Source: Variovorax sp. 54 (GTDB lineage: Bacteria > Pseudomonadota > Gammaproteobacteria > Burkholderiales > Burkholderiaceae_C). From it: DNA of 64,000 nt. Below are positions 35,005 through 45,871 of the stretch, one piece after another; positions within the stretch are counted from its first letter, which is position 1; each line of letters opens with the position of its first letter. The position numbers were made by a program, and so were the translations under genes. The stretch covers positions 5,225,501 to 5,289,500 of the forward strand of contig NZ_PEFF01000001.1 in the NCBI RefSeq assembly GCF_002754375.1. Direction: 5' to 3'. A model generated the notes under the pieces. That model was not told where the DNA came from. It searched no databases and was given only the letters and a program-made list of their open reading frames with translations.

Positions 35005-37023
35005 TCAAGCGGACTTGAACGGTTGAATTTCTTGCCACCAGTTCAACACCGTGTCGATCGAGTGTTCGATGGACAGCTGGGAGTTGTCGAGGTGGCGAGC
35101 GTCCTGCGCCGGCTTCAGAGGGGCGACGCTGCGGGAAGAGTCCCGGGCGTCACGTGCTTCCAAGTCGGAGCGAAGACTGTCGAGTGTAGTCGAAATACCC
35201 TTTGAAATCAACTGCTTATGCCGCCGTTCGGCGCGCTGGGCGGCACCCGCCGTGAGGAATACCTTGAGCGCCGCGTCGGGGAAGATCACGGTGCCCATGT
35301 CGCGCCCGTCGGCCACGAGGCCGGGCAGGCGCCGGAAGCGATGTTGCAGGTCTTGCAGCGCCTCGCGCACGGTCGGCAGCGCGGAGACGCGCGAGGCGTC
35401 CATGCCGGCGGCTTCGGTGCGGATGTCGTCGCTCACGTCTTCTCCGGCCAGCAGCACCTTGCCTTCGGTGAACTGCAGGGGCAGGGCGGCGGCGAGGGCG
35501 GCAATCTGCGCTTCGTTGGCGGCCGTGGCCTCCAGGCCGGCGCGGCGGGCGGCGAGTCCGGTCACGCGGTAGAGCGAGCCCGAATCGAGGTAGTGGTAGC
35601 CCAGCAGGCGCGCCACCTCGGCGGCCAGCGTGCCTTTGCCCGACGCGGTCGGGCCGTCGATGCAGATCACGGGCACCTCGGCAGCCTCGGCCACCGAGAA
35701 CAGGGTTTCGAAGTAGTCGGGGAAGGTCTTGGCGACGCAGTGCGGTTCGAGGATGCGCACCGGCACGCCGGCCGGATTGAAGGCCGCGAGCGAGAAGCAC
35801 ATGGCGACCCGGTGGTCGTCATAGGTGCGGATGCTGGCGGGCCGCCAGCCGGCGGCGGGCAGCGGGTGGACGCGGATGAAATCGGGGCCGGCCTCGACCG
35901 TCGCGCCGAGCTTTTGCAGCTCGTTCGCCATGGCGTCGATGCGGTCGGTTTCCTTCACGCGCCAGCTCGCGATGTTGCGCAGCGTGCTGGGGCCGTCGGC
36001 GTACAGCGCCATGACGGCCAGCGTCATGGCGGCATCGGGGATGTGGTTCGCGTCGAGGTCGATGGCCTTGAGGGGCCAGGCGCCGCGGCGGATTTCGAGC
36101 CAGTTCGGGCCGCTGTCGACCAGTGCGCCCATTTGCGCGGCGGCATCGATGAAGCGGATGTCGCCCTGGATCGAATCGGCGCCTACGCCTTCGATACGGA
36201 TGCCATTTTGTCCAGCAACGCCCGTCGCTATGGCACCTAATGCTATGAAATAGCTAGCAGACGAGGCGTCCGCCTCGACGTGGATCTCGCCCGGCGAGCT
36301 GTAGCGGCTGCCGGCGGGAATGGTGAAGCGCTCCCAGCCGTCGCGCTGCACCGTGATGCCGAAGCGCGCCAGCAGGTTCAGCGTGATCTCGATGTAGGGC
36401 TTGGAAATCAGCTCGCCGACGACCTCGATCACGATGTCGTTGGCCGCGGCGAGCGGCAGGGCCAGCAACAGGGCGGTGAGGAATTGACTCGACACGTCGC
36501 CGCGCACGCGGATCGGTGCGCCGAGCGCCAGTTCGTCGTGCGACACCGGGTGGATGCGCAGCGGCGGGTAGCCGGGGTTGCCGAGGTAGTCGATGCGGCA
36601 GCCCAACTGCGTGAGCGCGTCGACCAGGTCGCCGATCGGGCGCTCGTGCATGCGCGGCACGCCGCTGAGTTCGAACTCGCCGCCGAGCAGCGACAGCGCC
36701 GCGGTCAGCGGACGCATCGCCGTGCCGGCGTTACCAAGGAACAGCGGCAGAAGCGTTGCGCCCAGCGACGGCGGCAACTGGCCGCCCAGGCCCGTGATGC
36801 GCAGCGAACTGTCGGCCGGCTCGATGCCGCAGCCCAGAGCGCGCAGGGCGTCGAGCATCACGCGCGTGTCGTCGGAATCGAGCAGGTCGTGGATCGTGGT
36901 GGTGCCGCTGGCGAGCGCGGCCAGCAGCAGCACGCGGTTGGAAATGCTCTTGGAGCCCGGCAGCCGGACCGTGCCGGCGGCGCCCACGAGGGGCGGGAGG
37001 TCGAGGAAGGCAGTTGAGAACAT
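35005..37023 (-). CDS. aroA-cmk: Fused 3-phosphoshikimate 1-carboxyvinyltransferase / cytidylate kinase
   Basis: The 672-residue bifunctional protein joins EPSP synthase (about residues 1-445) to CMP kinase (about 450-672). EPSP synthase patterns include [18 protein letters not shown] and [13 protein letters not shown] with the RVKETDRI region, a class I, glyphosate-sensitive-looking type. The kinase P-loop is GPTASGKGT, followed by YLDSGSLYR. The first half makes the chorismate precursor; the second phosphorylates CMP and dCMP. This fusion is known in Comamonadaceae and relatives. It starts only 1 base after the tyrA stop. Confidence 0.96.
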   Translation of the reverse strand: MFSTAFLDLPPLVGAAGTVRLPGSKSISNRVLLLAALASGTTTIHDLLDSDDTRVMLDALRALGCGIEPADSSLRITGLGGQLPPSLGATLLPLFLGNAGTAMRPLTAALSLLGGEFELSGVPRMHERPIGDLVDALTQLGCRIDYLGNPGYPPLRIHPVSHDELALGAPIRVRGDVSSQFLTALLLALPLAAANDIVIEVVGELISKPYIEITLNLLARFGITVQRDGWERFTIPAGSRYSSPGEIHVEADASSASYFIALGAIATGVAGQNGIRIEGVGADSIQGDIRFIDAAAQMGALVDSGPNWLEIRRGAWPLKAIDLDANHIPDAAMTLAVMALYADGPSTLRNIASWRVKETDRIDAMANELQKLGATVEAGPDFIRVHPLPAAGWRPASIRTYDDHRVAMCFSLAAFNPAGVPVRILEPHCVAKTFPDYFETLFSVAEAAEVPVICIDGPTASGKGTLAAEVARLLGYHYLDSGSLYRVTGLAARRAGLEATAANEAQIAALAAALPLQFTEGKVLLAGEDVSDDIRTEAAGMDASRVSALPTVREALQDLQHRFRRLPGLVADGRDMGTVIFPDAALKVFLTAGAAQRAERRHKQLISKGISTTLDSLRSDLEARDARDSSRSVAPLKPAQDARHLDNSQLSIEHSIDTVLNWWQEIQPFKSA

Positions 37024-37024
37024 G

Positions 37025-37918
37025 TCAGCTGTCCTGCTGGGCCAGAGCGTCAGTGCTCGAATTCGGCCGCCAGGCGGCGCGCGCCTTGCTGGCGGCGGCG
37101 ATGGATTGCTCCAGGCCCTGCAGATCGCCGGCGGTCATCAGCGCTTCGAGGTCTTCCAGCGCCTTGCGGAAGGCCTGCGACTGCTGCAGCACCTGCTCGC
37201 GATTGGCGAGCAGCACGTCGCGCCACATGACCGGGTCGCTGGCGGCGATGCGCGAGAAATCGCGAAAGCCCGGGCCCGCGAGGCTCAGGAAGCGGTCGCC
37301 TTGCGGCTGACCGGTGAGGGCGTTGGTGTACGCAAAGGCCAGCAGGTGCGGCAGGTGGCTCACGGCGGCGAAGGCGGCGTCGTGCTCTTCGTACGTCATG
37401 GTGACGACGTTGGCGCCGATGCCGCTCCACACCTGCGAGGCGCGCTGCACGTTCGAGCGCAGCGTGGCCTTGACCGGTGTCAGCACGACCTGGCGGCCGG
37501 TGAACAGCGACGCTTCGGCATGCTCGATGCCCGAGACTTCCTTGCCGGCGATCGGATGCGCTGGCACGAAGCTCGCGAATTGCTTTTGCAGGCCGTTGCG
37601 CGCGGCTTCGATCACGTCGCCCTTGGTCGAGCCCACGTCCATCACCAGCGTGTCGGCCGAGATGCCGTGGCGGATGGCCTTGAAGGTGGCTTCCGAGGCG
37701 GCGACCGGCACGGCCAGCAGCACAAGGTCGGCGCCCGACACCGCCAGCAGCGCCGAGGGCGCCGCCACGTCGATCACGCCGAGCTGGCGTGCCCGCTCGG
37801 TGGTGGAGGGCGACTTGCTGTAACCGACCACGCGTTTCACCAGCTTCGCGCGCTTGAGCGCGAGCGCAAAGGAGCCGCCCATGAGGCCGCAGCCGATCAA
37901 TCCCAGTTGCTCGAACAT
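37025..37918 (-). CDS. tyrA: Prephenate dehydrogenase
   Basis: This 297-residue NAD-binding enzyme converts prephenate to 4-hydroxyphenylpyruvate for tyrosine synthesis. The Rossmann loop [16 protein letters not shown] is at residues 6-21. The catalytic histidine region is [18 protein letters not shown], and [13 protein letters not shown] holds the second conserved histidine. There is no fused chorismate mutase or ACT domain. It lies between pheA (18-base gap) and aroA-cmk. Confidence 0.96.
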   Translation of the reverse strand: MFEQLGLIGCGLMGGSFALALKRAKLVKRVVGYSKSPSTTERARQLGVIDVAAPSALLAVSGADLVLLAVPVAASEATFKAIRHGISADTLVMDVGSTKGDVIEAARNGLQKQFASFVPAHPIAGKEVSGIEHAEASLFTGRQVVLTPVKATLRSNVQRASQVWSGIGANVVTMTYEEHDAAFAAVSHLPHLLAFAYTNALTGQPQGDRFLSLAGPGFRDFSRIAASDPVMWRDVLLANREQVLQQSQAFRKALEDLEALMTAGDLQGLEQSIAAASKARAAWRPNSSTDALAQQDS

Positions 37919-37936
37919 CGCGTCGGTCCGTTCGGC

Positions 37937-39058
37937 TCAGGCTTTGATGGGGTAGGCGCCGAGCACCTTGTAGAAGGCGCAGAGGCCGCGCAGTTCGGCC
38001 AGCGCCGCGGCCACATTGGGCTGCGAGGGGTGGCCGTCGAGGTCGATGTAGAAGTAGTACTCCCACTGGCCGGTGCGCGCGGGACGCGACTCGAAGCGTG
38101 TCATCGACACGTTGTTGGCCTTCAGGGGCACCAGCAGGTCGTGCACCGCGCCGGGGCGGTTCGGCACCGAGACGATCAGGCTCGTACAGTCCTTGCCCGA
38201 GGCCGGCGGCATGGCCAGCGTCTGCGGCAGGCAGATCACCGAGAAGCGGGTGCGGTTGTACGAGTCGTCCTGGATGGCGTGCGCCACGATGTGCAGGCCG
38301 AAGCGGGTGGCGGCGCGTTCGCCGGCCAGCGCAGCCCAGGCCGGGTTGGTGGCGGCGAGCCGCGCGCCTTCGGCGTTGCTCGACACGGCGCGCCGCTCGG
38401 CGTTGGGCAGGTGCTTGGACAGCCAGGTCTGGCACTGCGCCAGCGCCTGCGGGTGGGCCAGCACGGCCTCGACGCCTTCGAGCGAGTTGCTGCTGCGCAT
38501 CAGGTGATGACGTACCAGCAGGCTGACTTCGCCGACGACATGGGTGGGCGAGTGCAGGAACAGGTCGAGCGAGCGCGTGACCACGCCTTCGGTCGAGTTC
38601 TCGACGCCGACCACGCCGTACTGGGCGCTGCCTGCGGCGGTGGCGTGGAACACCTCGTCGAAGCTGGCGCAGTAGATTAGGTCGGCGGCGCCGCCGAAGT
38701 ACTCGATGGCGGCCTGTTCGCAGAAGGTGCCTTCGGGGCCGAGCACGGCCACGCGTTGGGGCGACTCAAGCGCCAGGCAGGCCGACATGATCTCGCGCCA
38801 GATGGCTGCGACATGGAGGTCCTTGAGCGGACCGCCATTGCTGCTTTGCATCTTGTCGATGACCGCGGCGACGCGGTCGGGGCGGAAGAAGGGCGTGCCT
38901 TCGCGCTTCTTGACCTCGCCGACCAGCTCGGCCACATGGGCGCGCTCATTGAGCAGGCTCAGAAGCCGTTGGTCGAGCGAGTCGATCTGCACGCGCAGAT
39001 CGGCCAGGCTTTCGGAATTGTCGGGGGAGGTGGGTGGTGTGGGGGCAGGGGCGGTCAT
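37937..39058 (-). CDS. pheA: Chorismate mutase / prephenate dehydratase (P-protein)
   Basis: The 373-residue enzyme has a chorismate mutase domain at about residues 18-100 (LRVQIDSLDQRLLSLLNERA). Prephenate dehydratase follows at about 105-280 (LGPEGTFCEQAA, GVVGVENSTEGVV). A C-terminal ACT domain at about 290-370 has the phenylalanine-binding ESRP motif (RFESRPARTG). ATG 39058 was chosen over TTG 39070. The ACT domain implies feedback inhibition by phenylalanine. It is part of the serC-pheA-tyrA-aroA run. Confidence 0.96.
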   Translation of the reverse strand: MTAPAPTPPTSPDNSESLADLRVQIDSLDQRLLSLLNERAHVAELVGEVKKREGTPFFRPDRVAAVIDKMQSSNGGPLKDLHVAAIWREIMSACLALESPQRVAVLGPEGTFCEQAAIEYFGGAADLIYCASFDEVFHATAAGSAQYGVVGVENSTEGVVTRSLDLFLHSPTHVVGEVSLLVRHHLMRSSNSLEGVEAVLAHPQALAQCQTWLSKHLPNAERRAVSSNAEGARLAATNPAWAALAGERAATRFGLHIVAHAIQDDSYNRTRFSVICLPQTLAMPPASGKDCTSLIVSVPNRPGAVHDLLVPLKANNVSMTRFESRPARTGQWEYYFYIDLDGHPSQPNVAAALAELRGLCAFYKVLGAYPIKA

Positions 39059-39082
39059 CGGTGCGAGCAACAGGGCATGCGC

Positions 39083-40213
39083 CTACGCATGCGATCGCTC
39101 GAATTCTCTCATGTAGGCCACCAAGGCCTGCACCCCTGCCAGCGGCATGGCGTTGTAGATGCTCGCGCGCATGCCGCCGACCGACTTGTGGCCCTTGAGC
39201 TGGAGCAGTCCGGCTTCGCGCGCACCGGCCAGGAAGGCTTCGTTGCGGCTTTCGTCAGCCAGGAAGAACGGCACGTTCATGCGCGAACGGCAGCTTGCGT
39301 CGATGCGGTTGGCGTAGAAGTCGGAGCCGTCGATGAAGCTGTAGAGCAGCGTGGCCTTCTCGACATTGCGCTGCTCCATGGCGGCGATGCCGGTGAGTTG
39401 GCCTTCAGTCTGCTGCAGCAGCCACTGGAACGTGAGCCCCGCCATGTAGATGCCCCAGGTCGGCGGGGTGTTGTACATGGAGTGGTTGTCGGCCACGGTC
39501 TTGTAGTTGAACGCGCTCGGGCAGATCTCGAGGGCGTGGCCCAGCAGGTCGTCGCGCACGACCACGATGGTCAGGCCGGCGGGACCGAGGTTCTTCTGGG
39601 CACCGCCGAAGGCCAGGCCGACGCGGCTCCAGTCGACGCTGCGCGAGGCCACGTGCGAAGAAAAATCGATGACCAGCGGCGCCTTGCTGCCGAGCGCGGC
39701 CAGGTCGGGGAGTTGCTGGAACTCGATGCCGTTGATGGTCTCGTTGCTGCACACATGCACGTACGAGGCATCGGCGGACAGTTGCCAGCTTGCAGGGTCG
39801 GGCAGCTTCGTGTGCTGGTTGTCGGCGTTGCTCGCGGCCACACGGGCCGTGCAGTAGCGCTGCGCTTCCTTGTGCGACTTGGCGCTCCAGCTGCCGGTGA
39901 CAACGAAGTCGGCGGCAGCGCCGCGCGACAGGTTCAACGGCACGATGGCGTTCTCGCCAAGGCCGCCACCCTGCATGAACAGGATGTGAAAGTGCGAGGG
40001 GATGGCCAGCAGCGTGCGGATGTCGGCTTCGGCCTGGGTGCAGATGGCACCGAATTCCTTGCCGCGATGGCTCATTTCCATCACGCTCATGCCGCTGCCC
40101 TGCCAATCGAGCATCTCGGAAGCGGCGCGTTGCAGCACCGCCTCCGGCATGGCAGCCGGACCGGCCGAAAAGTTGTAGGGGCGCTTGCCGGCCGGCGTCT
40201 GCTGCTGGGTCAC
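39083..40213 (-). CDS. serC: Phosphoserine aminotransferase
   Basis: This 376-residue PLP enzyme makes 3-phosphoserine for serine synthesis and also serves pyridoxal phosphate synthesis. The family start [17 protein letters not shown] is followed by [10 protein letters not shown]. The PLP lysine is in [11 protein letters not shown] near residue 203. The start codon is GTG, 6 bases after the DUF2059 gene stop, and no upstream ATG fits. No strong Shine-Dalgarno is seen, so translational coupling to the upstream gene is likely. Confidence 0.96.
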   Translation of the reverse strand: MTQQQTPAGKRPYNFSAGPAAMPEAVLQRAASEMLDWQGSGMSVMEMSHRGKEFGAICTQAEADIRTLLAIPSHFHILFMQGGGLGENAIVPLNLSRGAAADFVVTGSWSAKSHKEAQRYCTARVAASNADNQHTKLPDPASWQLSADASYVHVCSNETINGIEFQQLPDLAALGSKAPLVIDFSSHVASRSVDWSRVGLAFGGAQKNLGPAGLTIVVVRDDLLGHALEICPSAFNYKTVADNHSMYNTPPTWGIYMAGLTFQWLLQQTEGQLTGIAAMEQRNVEKATLLYSFIDGSDFYANRIDASCRSRMNVPFFLADESRNEAFLAGAREAGLLQLKGHKSVGGMRASIYNAMPLAGVQALVAYMREFERSHA

Positions 40214-40219
40214 GATGCT

Positions 40220-40810
40220 TTACTTTGTCTTGGCGGGTGCCTTGGCGGCGGGCGCCTTGGCGGGAGCTGCTGCACCGTCGGTCGGAGCACCGAGGGCCTT
40301 GGCGACGTTGGTGTCGAGTGCGCGCATCTTGGGTTCGATGGTGGCGCGGGTTTCGGTCACCAGCTTTTCCGTCAGAGCGGTCTGCATCTTCGGGTTCAGT
40401 TCCTGGTACTTCTTGCTCAGGGGCGAGTTGATCCAGGCCAGCAGTTGCTTGAGTTCGTCTTCGCTGAAGTTCTGCTCGAGGATGGGCGTGAGGGCGCCAG
40501 GAGCGATCTGCACGGCCTTGTCGCGCACGAGCGGGTAGGACTCGTCGAAGTACTTCTTCAATTCGGCGTCAGCGGCCTTGGCGGCGGATTCGCGCTTGGC
40601 TTCGGGCACCTGGGTCTGCAGGTACTGCGAACCGGCTTGCGCGATGGGGGCGCTCGACTGCTCGATCAGGCCGCGTGCCAGCGATTCGATACCGGGGCGC
40701 TGGATCTCGATGAACTGCTTGATCAGCGTGGCCTTGTCCTGGGCCATGGCGGCCATGGACGAGCCGGCGAGGGCTGCGGTCAGGAGTGCGAGCTTGAGTT
40801 GTTTTTTCAC
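40220..40810 (-). CDS. DUF2059 family secreted protein
   Basis: This 196-residue protein has a signal peptide ending AAMA before [10 protein letters not shown]. The DUF2059 core lies at about 95-155, with [28 protein letters not shown]. The tail is Ala/Pro/Lys-rich and low complexity. The function of the family is unknown. The GTG start overlaps the gyrA TGA (GTGA), so it is coupled to gyrase expression, a conserved neighbourhood in Burkholderiales as far as I recall. Confidence 0.85.
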   Translation of the reverse strand: MKKQLKLALLTAALAGSSMAAMAQDKATLIKQFIEIQRPGIESLARGLIEQSSAPIAQAGSQYLQTQVPEAKRESAAKAADAELKKYFDESYPLVRDKAVQIAPGALTPILEQNFSEDELKQLLAWINSPLSKKYQELNPKMQTALTEKLVTETRATIEPKMRALDTNVAKALGAPTDGAAAPAKAPAAKAPAKTK

Positions 40811-43452
40811 TGAGGATTCTCCGTTGAAGATGTGGAAGTGTCGTCTGCGTCCGGCTCGCTTTCGCCGACCGCGTCGTTTTCGACGATGCGTTGAAGCCCG
40901 CTGAGTTTGGCGCCTTCGTCGAGCCCGATCAGCGTGACGCCTTGCGTCGCCCGACCCAGTTCGCGAATCTCGGCCACACGGGTGCGCACGAGCACACCCT
41001 TGTCGGTGATGAGCATGATCTCATCGTCCGCATGAACGAGCGTGGCGGCAACGACCTTGCCGTTGCGCTCACTCTGTTGAATCGCGATCATGCCTTTGGT
41101 TCCGCGGCCATGACGCGTGTATTCGGTAATGCTTGTGCGTTTTCCGTAACCATTTTCGGTGGCGGTGAGCACGCTCTGCTGTTCGTCTTCGGCCACCAGC
41201 ATGGCGATCACGCCCTGGCCCGGCTCCAGCGACATGCCGCGCACGCCGCGGGCGTTGCGGCCCAGCGGGCGGACGTCTTCTTCATCGAAGCGCACGGCCT
41301 TGCCGTTGTCGCTGAAGAGCATCACGTCGTGCTTGCCGTCGGTGAGTGCCGCGCCGATGAGGTAGTCGCCTTCATCGAGGTTCACGGCAATGATGCCGCC
41401 CTTGCGCGGGTTGCTGAATTCGTCGAGCGCCGTCTTCTTGACCGTGCCCATCGAGGTCGACATGAACACGTACTGGTCGGCCGGGAAGTTGCGCTTCTCG
41501 CCGGTAAGGGCGAGGGCGACGTTGATCTTCTCGCCTTCCTGCAGCGGGAACATGTTGACGATGGGGCGTCCGCGCGAGCCGCGCGAACCTGCCGGCACTT
41601 CCCACACCTTGAGCCAGTACAGGCGGCCGCGGTTCGAGAAGCACAGGATGTAGTCGTGCGTGTTGGCGATGAAGAGCTGGTCGATCCAGTCGTCTTCCTT
41701 CGTGGCCGTGGCTTGCTTGCCGCGACCGCCGCGCTTCTGGGCGCGGTATTCGCCCAGCGGCTGGCTCTTGATGTAGCCGCTATGGGAGAGCGTGACGACC
41801 ATGTCGGTGGGCGTGATCAAGTCTTCGGTCGAGAGGTCGTAGGCGCTGTGCTCGACCAGGCTGCGGCGGGCACCGACCTTCGACTGGCCAAACTCCTGCT
41901 TGATCTCGCCGAGCTCGTCGCCAATGATGATCGAGACGCGCTCGGGCTTGGACAGGATGTCGAGCAGGTCGTCGATCTCGGCCATGACGTCCTTGTACTC
42001 GGCGACGATCTTGTCTTGCTCGAGGCCAGTGAGGCGTTGCAGACGCATCTGCAAGATTTCTTGCGCTTGCGTTTCCGACAGGCGATACAGGCCGTCGCCG
42101 CCCATGCCGAACTCGCGCTCGAGGCCTTCGGGGCGGTAGTCGTCGGCATTGATCACGCCGCCGTCGGCGCGCGAACGCGTGAGCATTTCGCGCACCAGCT
42201 TGCTGTCCCAGGCGCGGGTCATGAGCTCGGCCTTGGCGACCGGCGGAGTGGGCGATTCGCGAATGATGCGGATGAACTCGTCGATGTTGGCCAGCGCCAC
42301 CGCCAGGCCTTCGAGCACGTGGCCGCGTTCGCGGGCCTTGCGCAGCGTGAAGACCGTGCGACGCGTGACCACTTCGCGGCGATGCTGCAGGAAGACCTCG
42401 ATCAGGTCCTTCAGGTTGCACAGCTTGGGCTGGCCGTCGACCAGCGCCACCATGTTGATGCCGAAGGTGTCCTGCAGCTGCGTCTGCTTGTAGAGGTTGT
42501 TGAGCACGACCTCGGGCACTTCGCCGCGCTTGAGTTCGATCACCAGGCGCATGCCCGACTTGTCGGACTCGTCCTGGATGTGGCTGATGCCTTCGATTTT
42601 TTTCTCGTGCACCAGCTCGGCCATGCGCTCCTGCAGCGTCTTCTTGTTGACCTGGTAGGGCAGCTCGTCGACGATGATCGCCTGGCGCTGGCCGCGGTCG
42701 ATGTCCTCGAAGTGGCACTTGGCGCGCATCACGACCTTGCCGCGGCCGGTGCGGTAGCCGTCCTTCACGCCGTTGATGCCGTAGATGATGCCGGCGGTGG
42801 GGAAGTCGGGCGCCGGCACGATTTCCATCAGTTCGTCGATGGTCGCCTGCGGATTGCGCAGCAGATACAGGCAGGCATCCACCACTTCATTCAGGTTGTG
42901 CGGCGGGATATTGGTGGCCATGCCGACCGCAATACCGCCGGAGCCATTGACCAGCAAATTCGGCAGCTGGCTGGGTAAAACTTTCGGTTCTTTTTCGGAG
43001 CCGTCGTAATTGTCCTGAAAGTCGACAGTTTCCTTGTCGATATCGGCCAGCATTTCGTGCGCAATTTTGGCCAGCCGGATTTCCGTATAACGCATTGCCG
43101 CTGCGTTGTCGCCGTCGACCGACCCGAAGTTGCCCTGGCCGTCGACCAGCATGTGGCGCATCGAAAAGTCCTGGGCCAGCCGCACGATGGTGTCGTAGAC
43201 CGACTGGTCGCCGTGCGGGTGGTACTTACCGATCACGTCACCGACGATACGGGCCGATTTCTTGTACGGCCGGTTCCAGTCGTTGTTGAGCTCGTGCATC
43301 GCGAACAGCACGCGCCGGTGCACCGGCTTGAGGCCGTCGCGGGCGTCGGGAAGCGCCCGGCCAACGATCACGCTCATGGCGTAATCGAGGTAGCTGCTGC
43401 GCATTTCCTCTTCGAGACTGATGGGCAGGGTTTCTTTGGCGAAGGAGGTCAT
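40807..43452 (-). CDS. gyrA: DNA gyrase subunit A
   Basis: The 881-residue subunit has the breakage-reunion domain with the catalytic tyrosine in [10 protein letters not shown] (Tyr122), and six C-terminal beta-propeller blades. The GyrA box at about 560 is QKRGGRG. In the quinolone-resistance region the sequence is [12 protein letters not shown], so the position of E. coli Ser83 is Gln, Ala84 is Ser and Asp87 is kept. The C-terminal tail is shorter and less acidic than in E. coli. It is transcribed divergently from ompA. Confidence 0.98.
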   Translation of the reverse strand: MTSFAKETLPISLEEEMRSSYLDYAMSVIVGRALPDARDGLKPVHRRVLFAMHELNNDWNRPYKKSARIVGDVIGKYHPHGDQSVYDTIVRLAQDFSMRHMLVDGQGNFGSVDGDNAAAMRYTEIRLAKIAHEMLADIDKETVDFQDNYDGSEKEPKVLPSQLPNLLVNGSGGIAVGMATNIPPHNLNEVVDACLYLLRNPQATIDELMEIVPAPDFPTAGIIYGINGVKDGYRTGRGKVVMRAKCHFEDIDRGQRQAIIVDELPYQVNKKTLQERMAELVHEKKIEGISHIQDESDKSGMRLVIELKRGEVPEVVLNNLYKQTQLQDTFGINMVALVDGQPKLCNLKDLIEVFLQHRREVVTRRTVFTLRKARERGHVLEGLAVALANIDEFIRIIRESPTPPVAKAELMTRAWDSKLVREMLTRSRADGGVINADDYRPEGLEREFGMGGDGLYRLSETQAQEILQMRLQRLTGLEQDKIVAEYKDVMAEIDDLLDILSKPERVSIIIGDELGEIKQEFGQSKVGARRSLVEHSAYDLSTEDLITPTDMVVTLSHSGYIKSQPLGEYRAQKRGGRGKQATATKEDDWIDQLFIANTHDYILCFSNRGRLYWLKVWEVPAGSRGSRGRPIVNMFPLQEGEKINVALALTGEKRNFPADQYVFMSTSMGTVKKTALDEFSNPRKGGIIAVNLDEGDYLIGAALTDGKHDVMLFSDNGKAVRFDEEDVRPLGRNARGVRGMSLEPGQGVIAMLVAEDEQQSVLTATENGYGKRTSITEYTRHGRGTKGMIAIQQSERNGKVVAATLVHADDEIMLITDKGVLVRTRVAEIRELGRATQGVTLIGLDEGAKLSGLQRIVENDAVGESEPDADDTSTSSTENPQ

Positions 43453-43638
43453 GAGCTAGAGGCTGGCGGCAGGAAGGCGAAATTTTACGCTGTGAGGGGT
43501 GTCGCACCGCCGCAACACAAGGGCTCTATTCCGCCTCCGTCCTACGCTTCGGGGGCGTCCAGCGGCCTGTTTGCCAAAGACCCTATGGCACAATCGTCCC
43601 AACGTTTTGGGTGGTGGTCACTTAAAGCGTCCTTGATT

Positions 43639-43660
43639 CGCAGCGCGGCTGCGGCTTTTT
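43639..43660 (+). terminator. Terminator-like hairpin in the ompA leader
   Basis: CGCAGC (43639-43644) pairs with GCTGCG (43648-43653) around GCG, followed by GCTTTTT. It lies 16 bases before the ompA ATG, between any upstream promoter and the Shine-Dalgarno AGGAG at 43668-43672. It may act as an attenuator or a protective 5' hairpin. Confidence 0.5.
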
Positions 43661-43676
43661 CCCCAAGAGGAGAACC

Positions 43677-44330
43677 ATGAAGAAACTGAATAAAGTGGCG
43701 ATGATGTTTGCAGTCGCTGCGCTCGCCACTGCCGCCGGCGCGCAGACCCGTGTCACCGCTGCGAACGGCGGTCCTACGATCGACAACTGGCAAAACGGCA
43801 CCGGCGAACTCGTCTGGAAGAACGGTACGAACGAACTGTGCTGGCGCGATGCCAACTGGACGCCCGCAACGGCTGCTGCCGGTTGCGACGGTGCTCTGGT
43901 TCCGGCTGGCCCCGCTGCTGTGGCGCCTACCGCTCCTGGCGTGGCTCCCGTGGCTCCCCCGGCTCAAGTCGCTGCTTCGAAGGTCACCTTCGCCGCTGAC
44001 GCCTTCTTCGACTTCGACAAGTCGGTTCTGAAGCCTGAAGGTCGCGCCAAGCTGACCGACCTGGTCGAGAAGATCCGTGGCGTGAACCTCGAAGTCATCA
44101 TCGCTGTGGGTCACACCGACTCCATCGGTACCGACGCTTACAACCAGCGTCTGTCGGTGCGTCGCGCCGAAGCCGTCAAGGCCTTCCTGGTCTCGAAGGG
44201 CATCGAACGCAACCGCGTCTACACCGAAGGCAAGGGCGAGAAGCAGCCAGTGGCTGACAACCGCACCAAGGAAGGCCGCGCCAAGAACCGTCGCGTGGAA
44301 ATCGAAGTGGTTGGCACCCGCGCCAACTGA
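43677..44330 (+). CDS. ompA: OmpA-type peptidoglycan-binding outer-membrane protein, short form
   Basis: The 217-residue protein has a signal peptide (MKKLNKVAMMFAVAALATAAGA). A short region of about 70 residues has two Cys (NELCWRDANW, AAGCDGAL), then an Ala/Pro-rich hinge. The C-terminal OmpA domain at about 105-213 contains FFDFDKSVLKPEGRAKL and the peptidoglycan-binding NQRLSVRRAEAVKAFL. The eight-stranded barrel is absent, as in OmpA proteins of several Burkholderiales. A strong Shine-Dalgarno and a codon bias towards CT-ending alanines and valines suggest high expression. Confidence 0.93.
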   Translation: MKKLNKVAMMFAVAALATAAGAQTRVTAANGGPTIDNWQNGTGELVWKNGTNELCWRDANWTPATAAAGCDGALVPAGPAAVAPTAPGVAPVAPPAQVAASKVTFAADAFFDFDKSVLKPEGRAKLTDLVEKIRGVNLEVIIAVGHTDSIGTDAYNQRLSVRRAEAVKAFLVSKGIERNRVYTEGKGEKQPVADNRTKEGRAKNRRVEIEVVGTRAN

Positions 44331-44353
44331 TCGATCGATTCCATCGACGAATG

Positions 44354-44380
44354 AAAACCCCGCCTCGGCGGGGTTTTTTT
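44354..44380 (+). terminator. Intrinsic terminator after ompA
   Basis: AAAACCCCGCC pairs with GGCGGGGTTTT around a short loop, and the run continues to seven T by 44380. It lies 23 bases after the ompA stop. Confidence 0.92.
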
Positions 44381-44459
44381 ATGCCTGCTGAATTTGCAGC
44401 CGAGCCCGATCCAAGCCCATTGCTTTCGAGTCGGGCTTTGCTCGCTTCATAATTGCCCT

Positions 44460-45188
44460 ATGACAGAAAACGTGAATGCAGACCCGGCCGAACTGGCCAA
44501 GTTTTCGGAGCTTGCACACCGGTGGTGGGATTTGGAGAGCGAATTCCGCCCGCTGCACGAAATCAATCCATTGCGACTCGATTGGATTGACGGTATTGCG
44601 CCTATTTCGGGCCAACGTGTGGTCGATATCGGCTGCGGCGGCGGCATCCTGGCCGATTCGATGGCGCGCAAGGGCGCCGACGTGCTGGGCATCGACCTCG
44701 CGACCAAGGCGCTCAAGGTCGCTCAGCTGCACGCCCTCGAAGCCGGCACGCGCGGCGTCAAGTATCGCGAGATCAGCGCCGAGGCGCTGGCGGCCGAGCA
44801 ACCCGGCAGCTTCGATGTCGTCACCTGCATGGAAATGCTGGAGCACGTGCCCGACCCAGCGTCGGTGATCCAGGCCTGCGCCACCCTCGTGAAGCCGGGC
44901 GGCTGGGTGTTTTTCTCGACCATCAACCGCAATCTGAAGGCCTTCATGCTGGCGATCGTGGGCGCCGAGTACGTCCTGGGCATGCTGCCGCGCGGCACGC
45001 ACGAGTACCCCAAGCTGATCCGTCCCAGCGAACTGGCCGGCTACTGCCGCGCCGCCCGCCTGGACCTGCGCCACACCCGGGGCATGGAACACAACCCGCT
45101 GACCCGGCGCTACTGGCTCAGCGCCGACACCAGCGTCAACTACCTGTTCGCGACCCAGAAGCCGGCGCTGCCGGAGGCGCAAGGATGA
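44460..45188 (+). CDS. ubiG: Ubiquinone biosynthesis O-methyltransferase UbiG
   Basis: This 242-residue SAM-dependent methyltransferase carries out both O-methylations in ubiquinone synthesis. [20 protein letters not shown] near the start and [12 protein letters not shown] are UbiG-specific; the SAM loop is [16 protein letters not shown] at about 54-69. The ATG at 44460 gives the normal family length. The TGA overlaps the gph ATG as ATGA, so the two are coupled. Confidence 0.96.
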   Translation: MTENVNADPAELAKFSELAHRWWDLESEFRPLHEINPLRLDWIDGIAPISGQRVVDIGCGGGILADSMARKGADVLGIDLATKALKVAQLHALEAGTRGVKYREISAEALAAEQPGSFDVVTCMEMLEHVPDPASVIQACATLVKPGGWVFFSTINRNLKAFMLAIVGAEYVLGMLPRGTHEYPKLIRPSELAGYCRAARLDLRHTRGMEHNPLTRRYWLSADTSVNYLFATQKPALPEAQG

Positions 45189-45859
45189 AGATCGGGAGCA
45201 CGACGACACAGGCCATCCTGTTCGACCTCGACGGCACGCTGATCGACAGCGCACCCGACCTCGGCGCAGCTGCCGACAAGATGCGCACCGACCGCGGCCT
45301 GGCCCCGTACCCGCTGGAGCGCTACCGGCCGATGGCCGGCGCCGGTGCGCGCGGCATGCTGGGCATCGCATTCGGCATCACGCCCGATGCGCCCGAGTTC
45401 GACGCGTTGCGCGAGGAGTTCTACGTCGCCTACGAGCGCCGCATGCTGCTCAACACCCTGGTGTTCGAGGGCGTCGCGCCGTTGATCGAGGCGATCCGCG
45501 AGCGTGGCCTGCGCTGGGGCGTGGTGACCAACAAGTCGGCCCGCTTCACCGACCCGCTGACCGGGGCGATGCCGCTCTTCGCGAGCGCGGGCGCCATCGT
45601 GAGCGGCGACACCACGCCGTTTGCCAAGCCGCACCCCGAGCCGCTGTATGAGGCGGCACGCCGCCTCGGCGTGGCGTCTGACGCCTGTATCTACGTGGGC
45701 GACGACGAGCGCGACATCATCGCGGGCCGTGCCGCAGGCATGGGAACCGTGGCCGCCACCTACGGTTACATGGGTTCGCAGGCCGATGCGGCGCTCTGGG
45801 AGGCCGATGCGTCAATCTCTTCGCCCCTTGAGCTCTTGAAGTTACTCAATAGCGCCTAA
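45185..45859 (+). CDS. gph: Phosphoglycolate phosphatase (HAD family)
   Basis: This 224-residue HAD phosphatase has motif [11 protein letters not shown] at residues 13-22, motif II VVTNKS near 113, the motif III lysine in [10 protein letters not shown], and motif [10 protein letters not shown] near 174. It removes phosphate from 2-phosphoglycolate formed in DNA repair and metabolism. The stop codon lies inside the probable -10 box of ssrA, 12 bases before the tmRNA. Confidence 0.94.
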   Translation: MKIGSTTTQAILFDLDGTLIDSAPDLGAAADKMRTDRGLAPYPLERYRPMAGAGARGMLGIAFGITPDAPEFDALREEFYVAYERRMLLNTLVFEGVAPLIEAIRERGLRWGVVTNKSARFTDPLTGAMPLFASAGAIVSGDTTPFAKPHPEPLYEAARRLGVASDACIYVGDDERDIIAGRAAGMGTVAATYGYMGSQADAALWEADASISSPLELLKLLNSA

Positions 45860-45862
45860 AAT
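45836..45862 (+). promoter_or_regulatory. Probable sigma-70 promoter of ssrA
   Basis: TTGAAG at 45836-45841 and TAAAAT at 45857-45862 are separated by 15 bases (16 if the hexamer is taken one base earlier). The -10 box contains the TAA stop of gph. Start about nine bases later would coincide with the mature tmRNA 5' end near 45872. Confidence 0.55.
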
Positions 45863-45871
45863 GCGAGGCTT

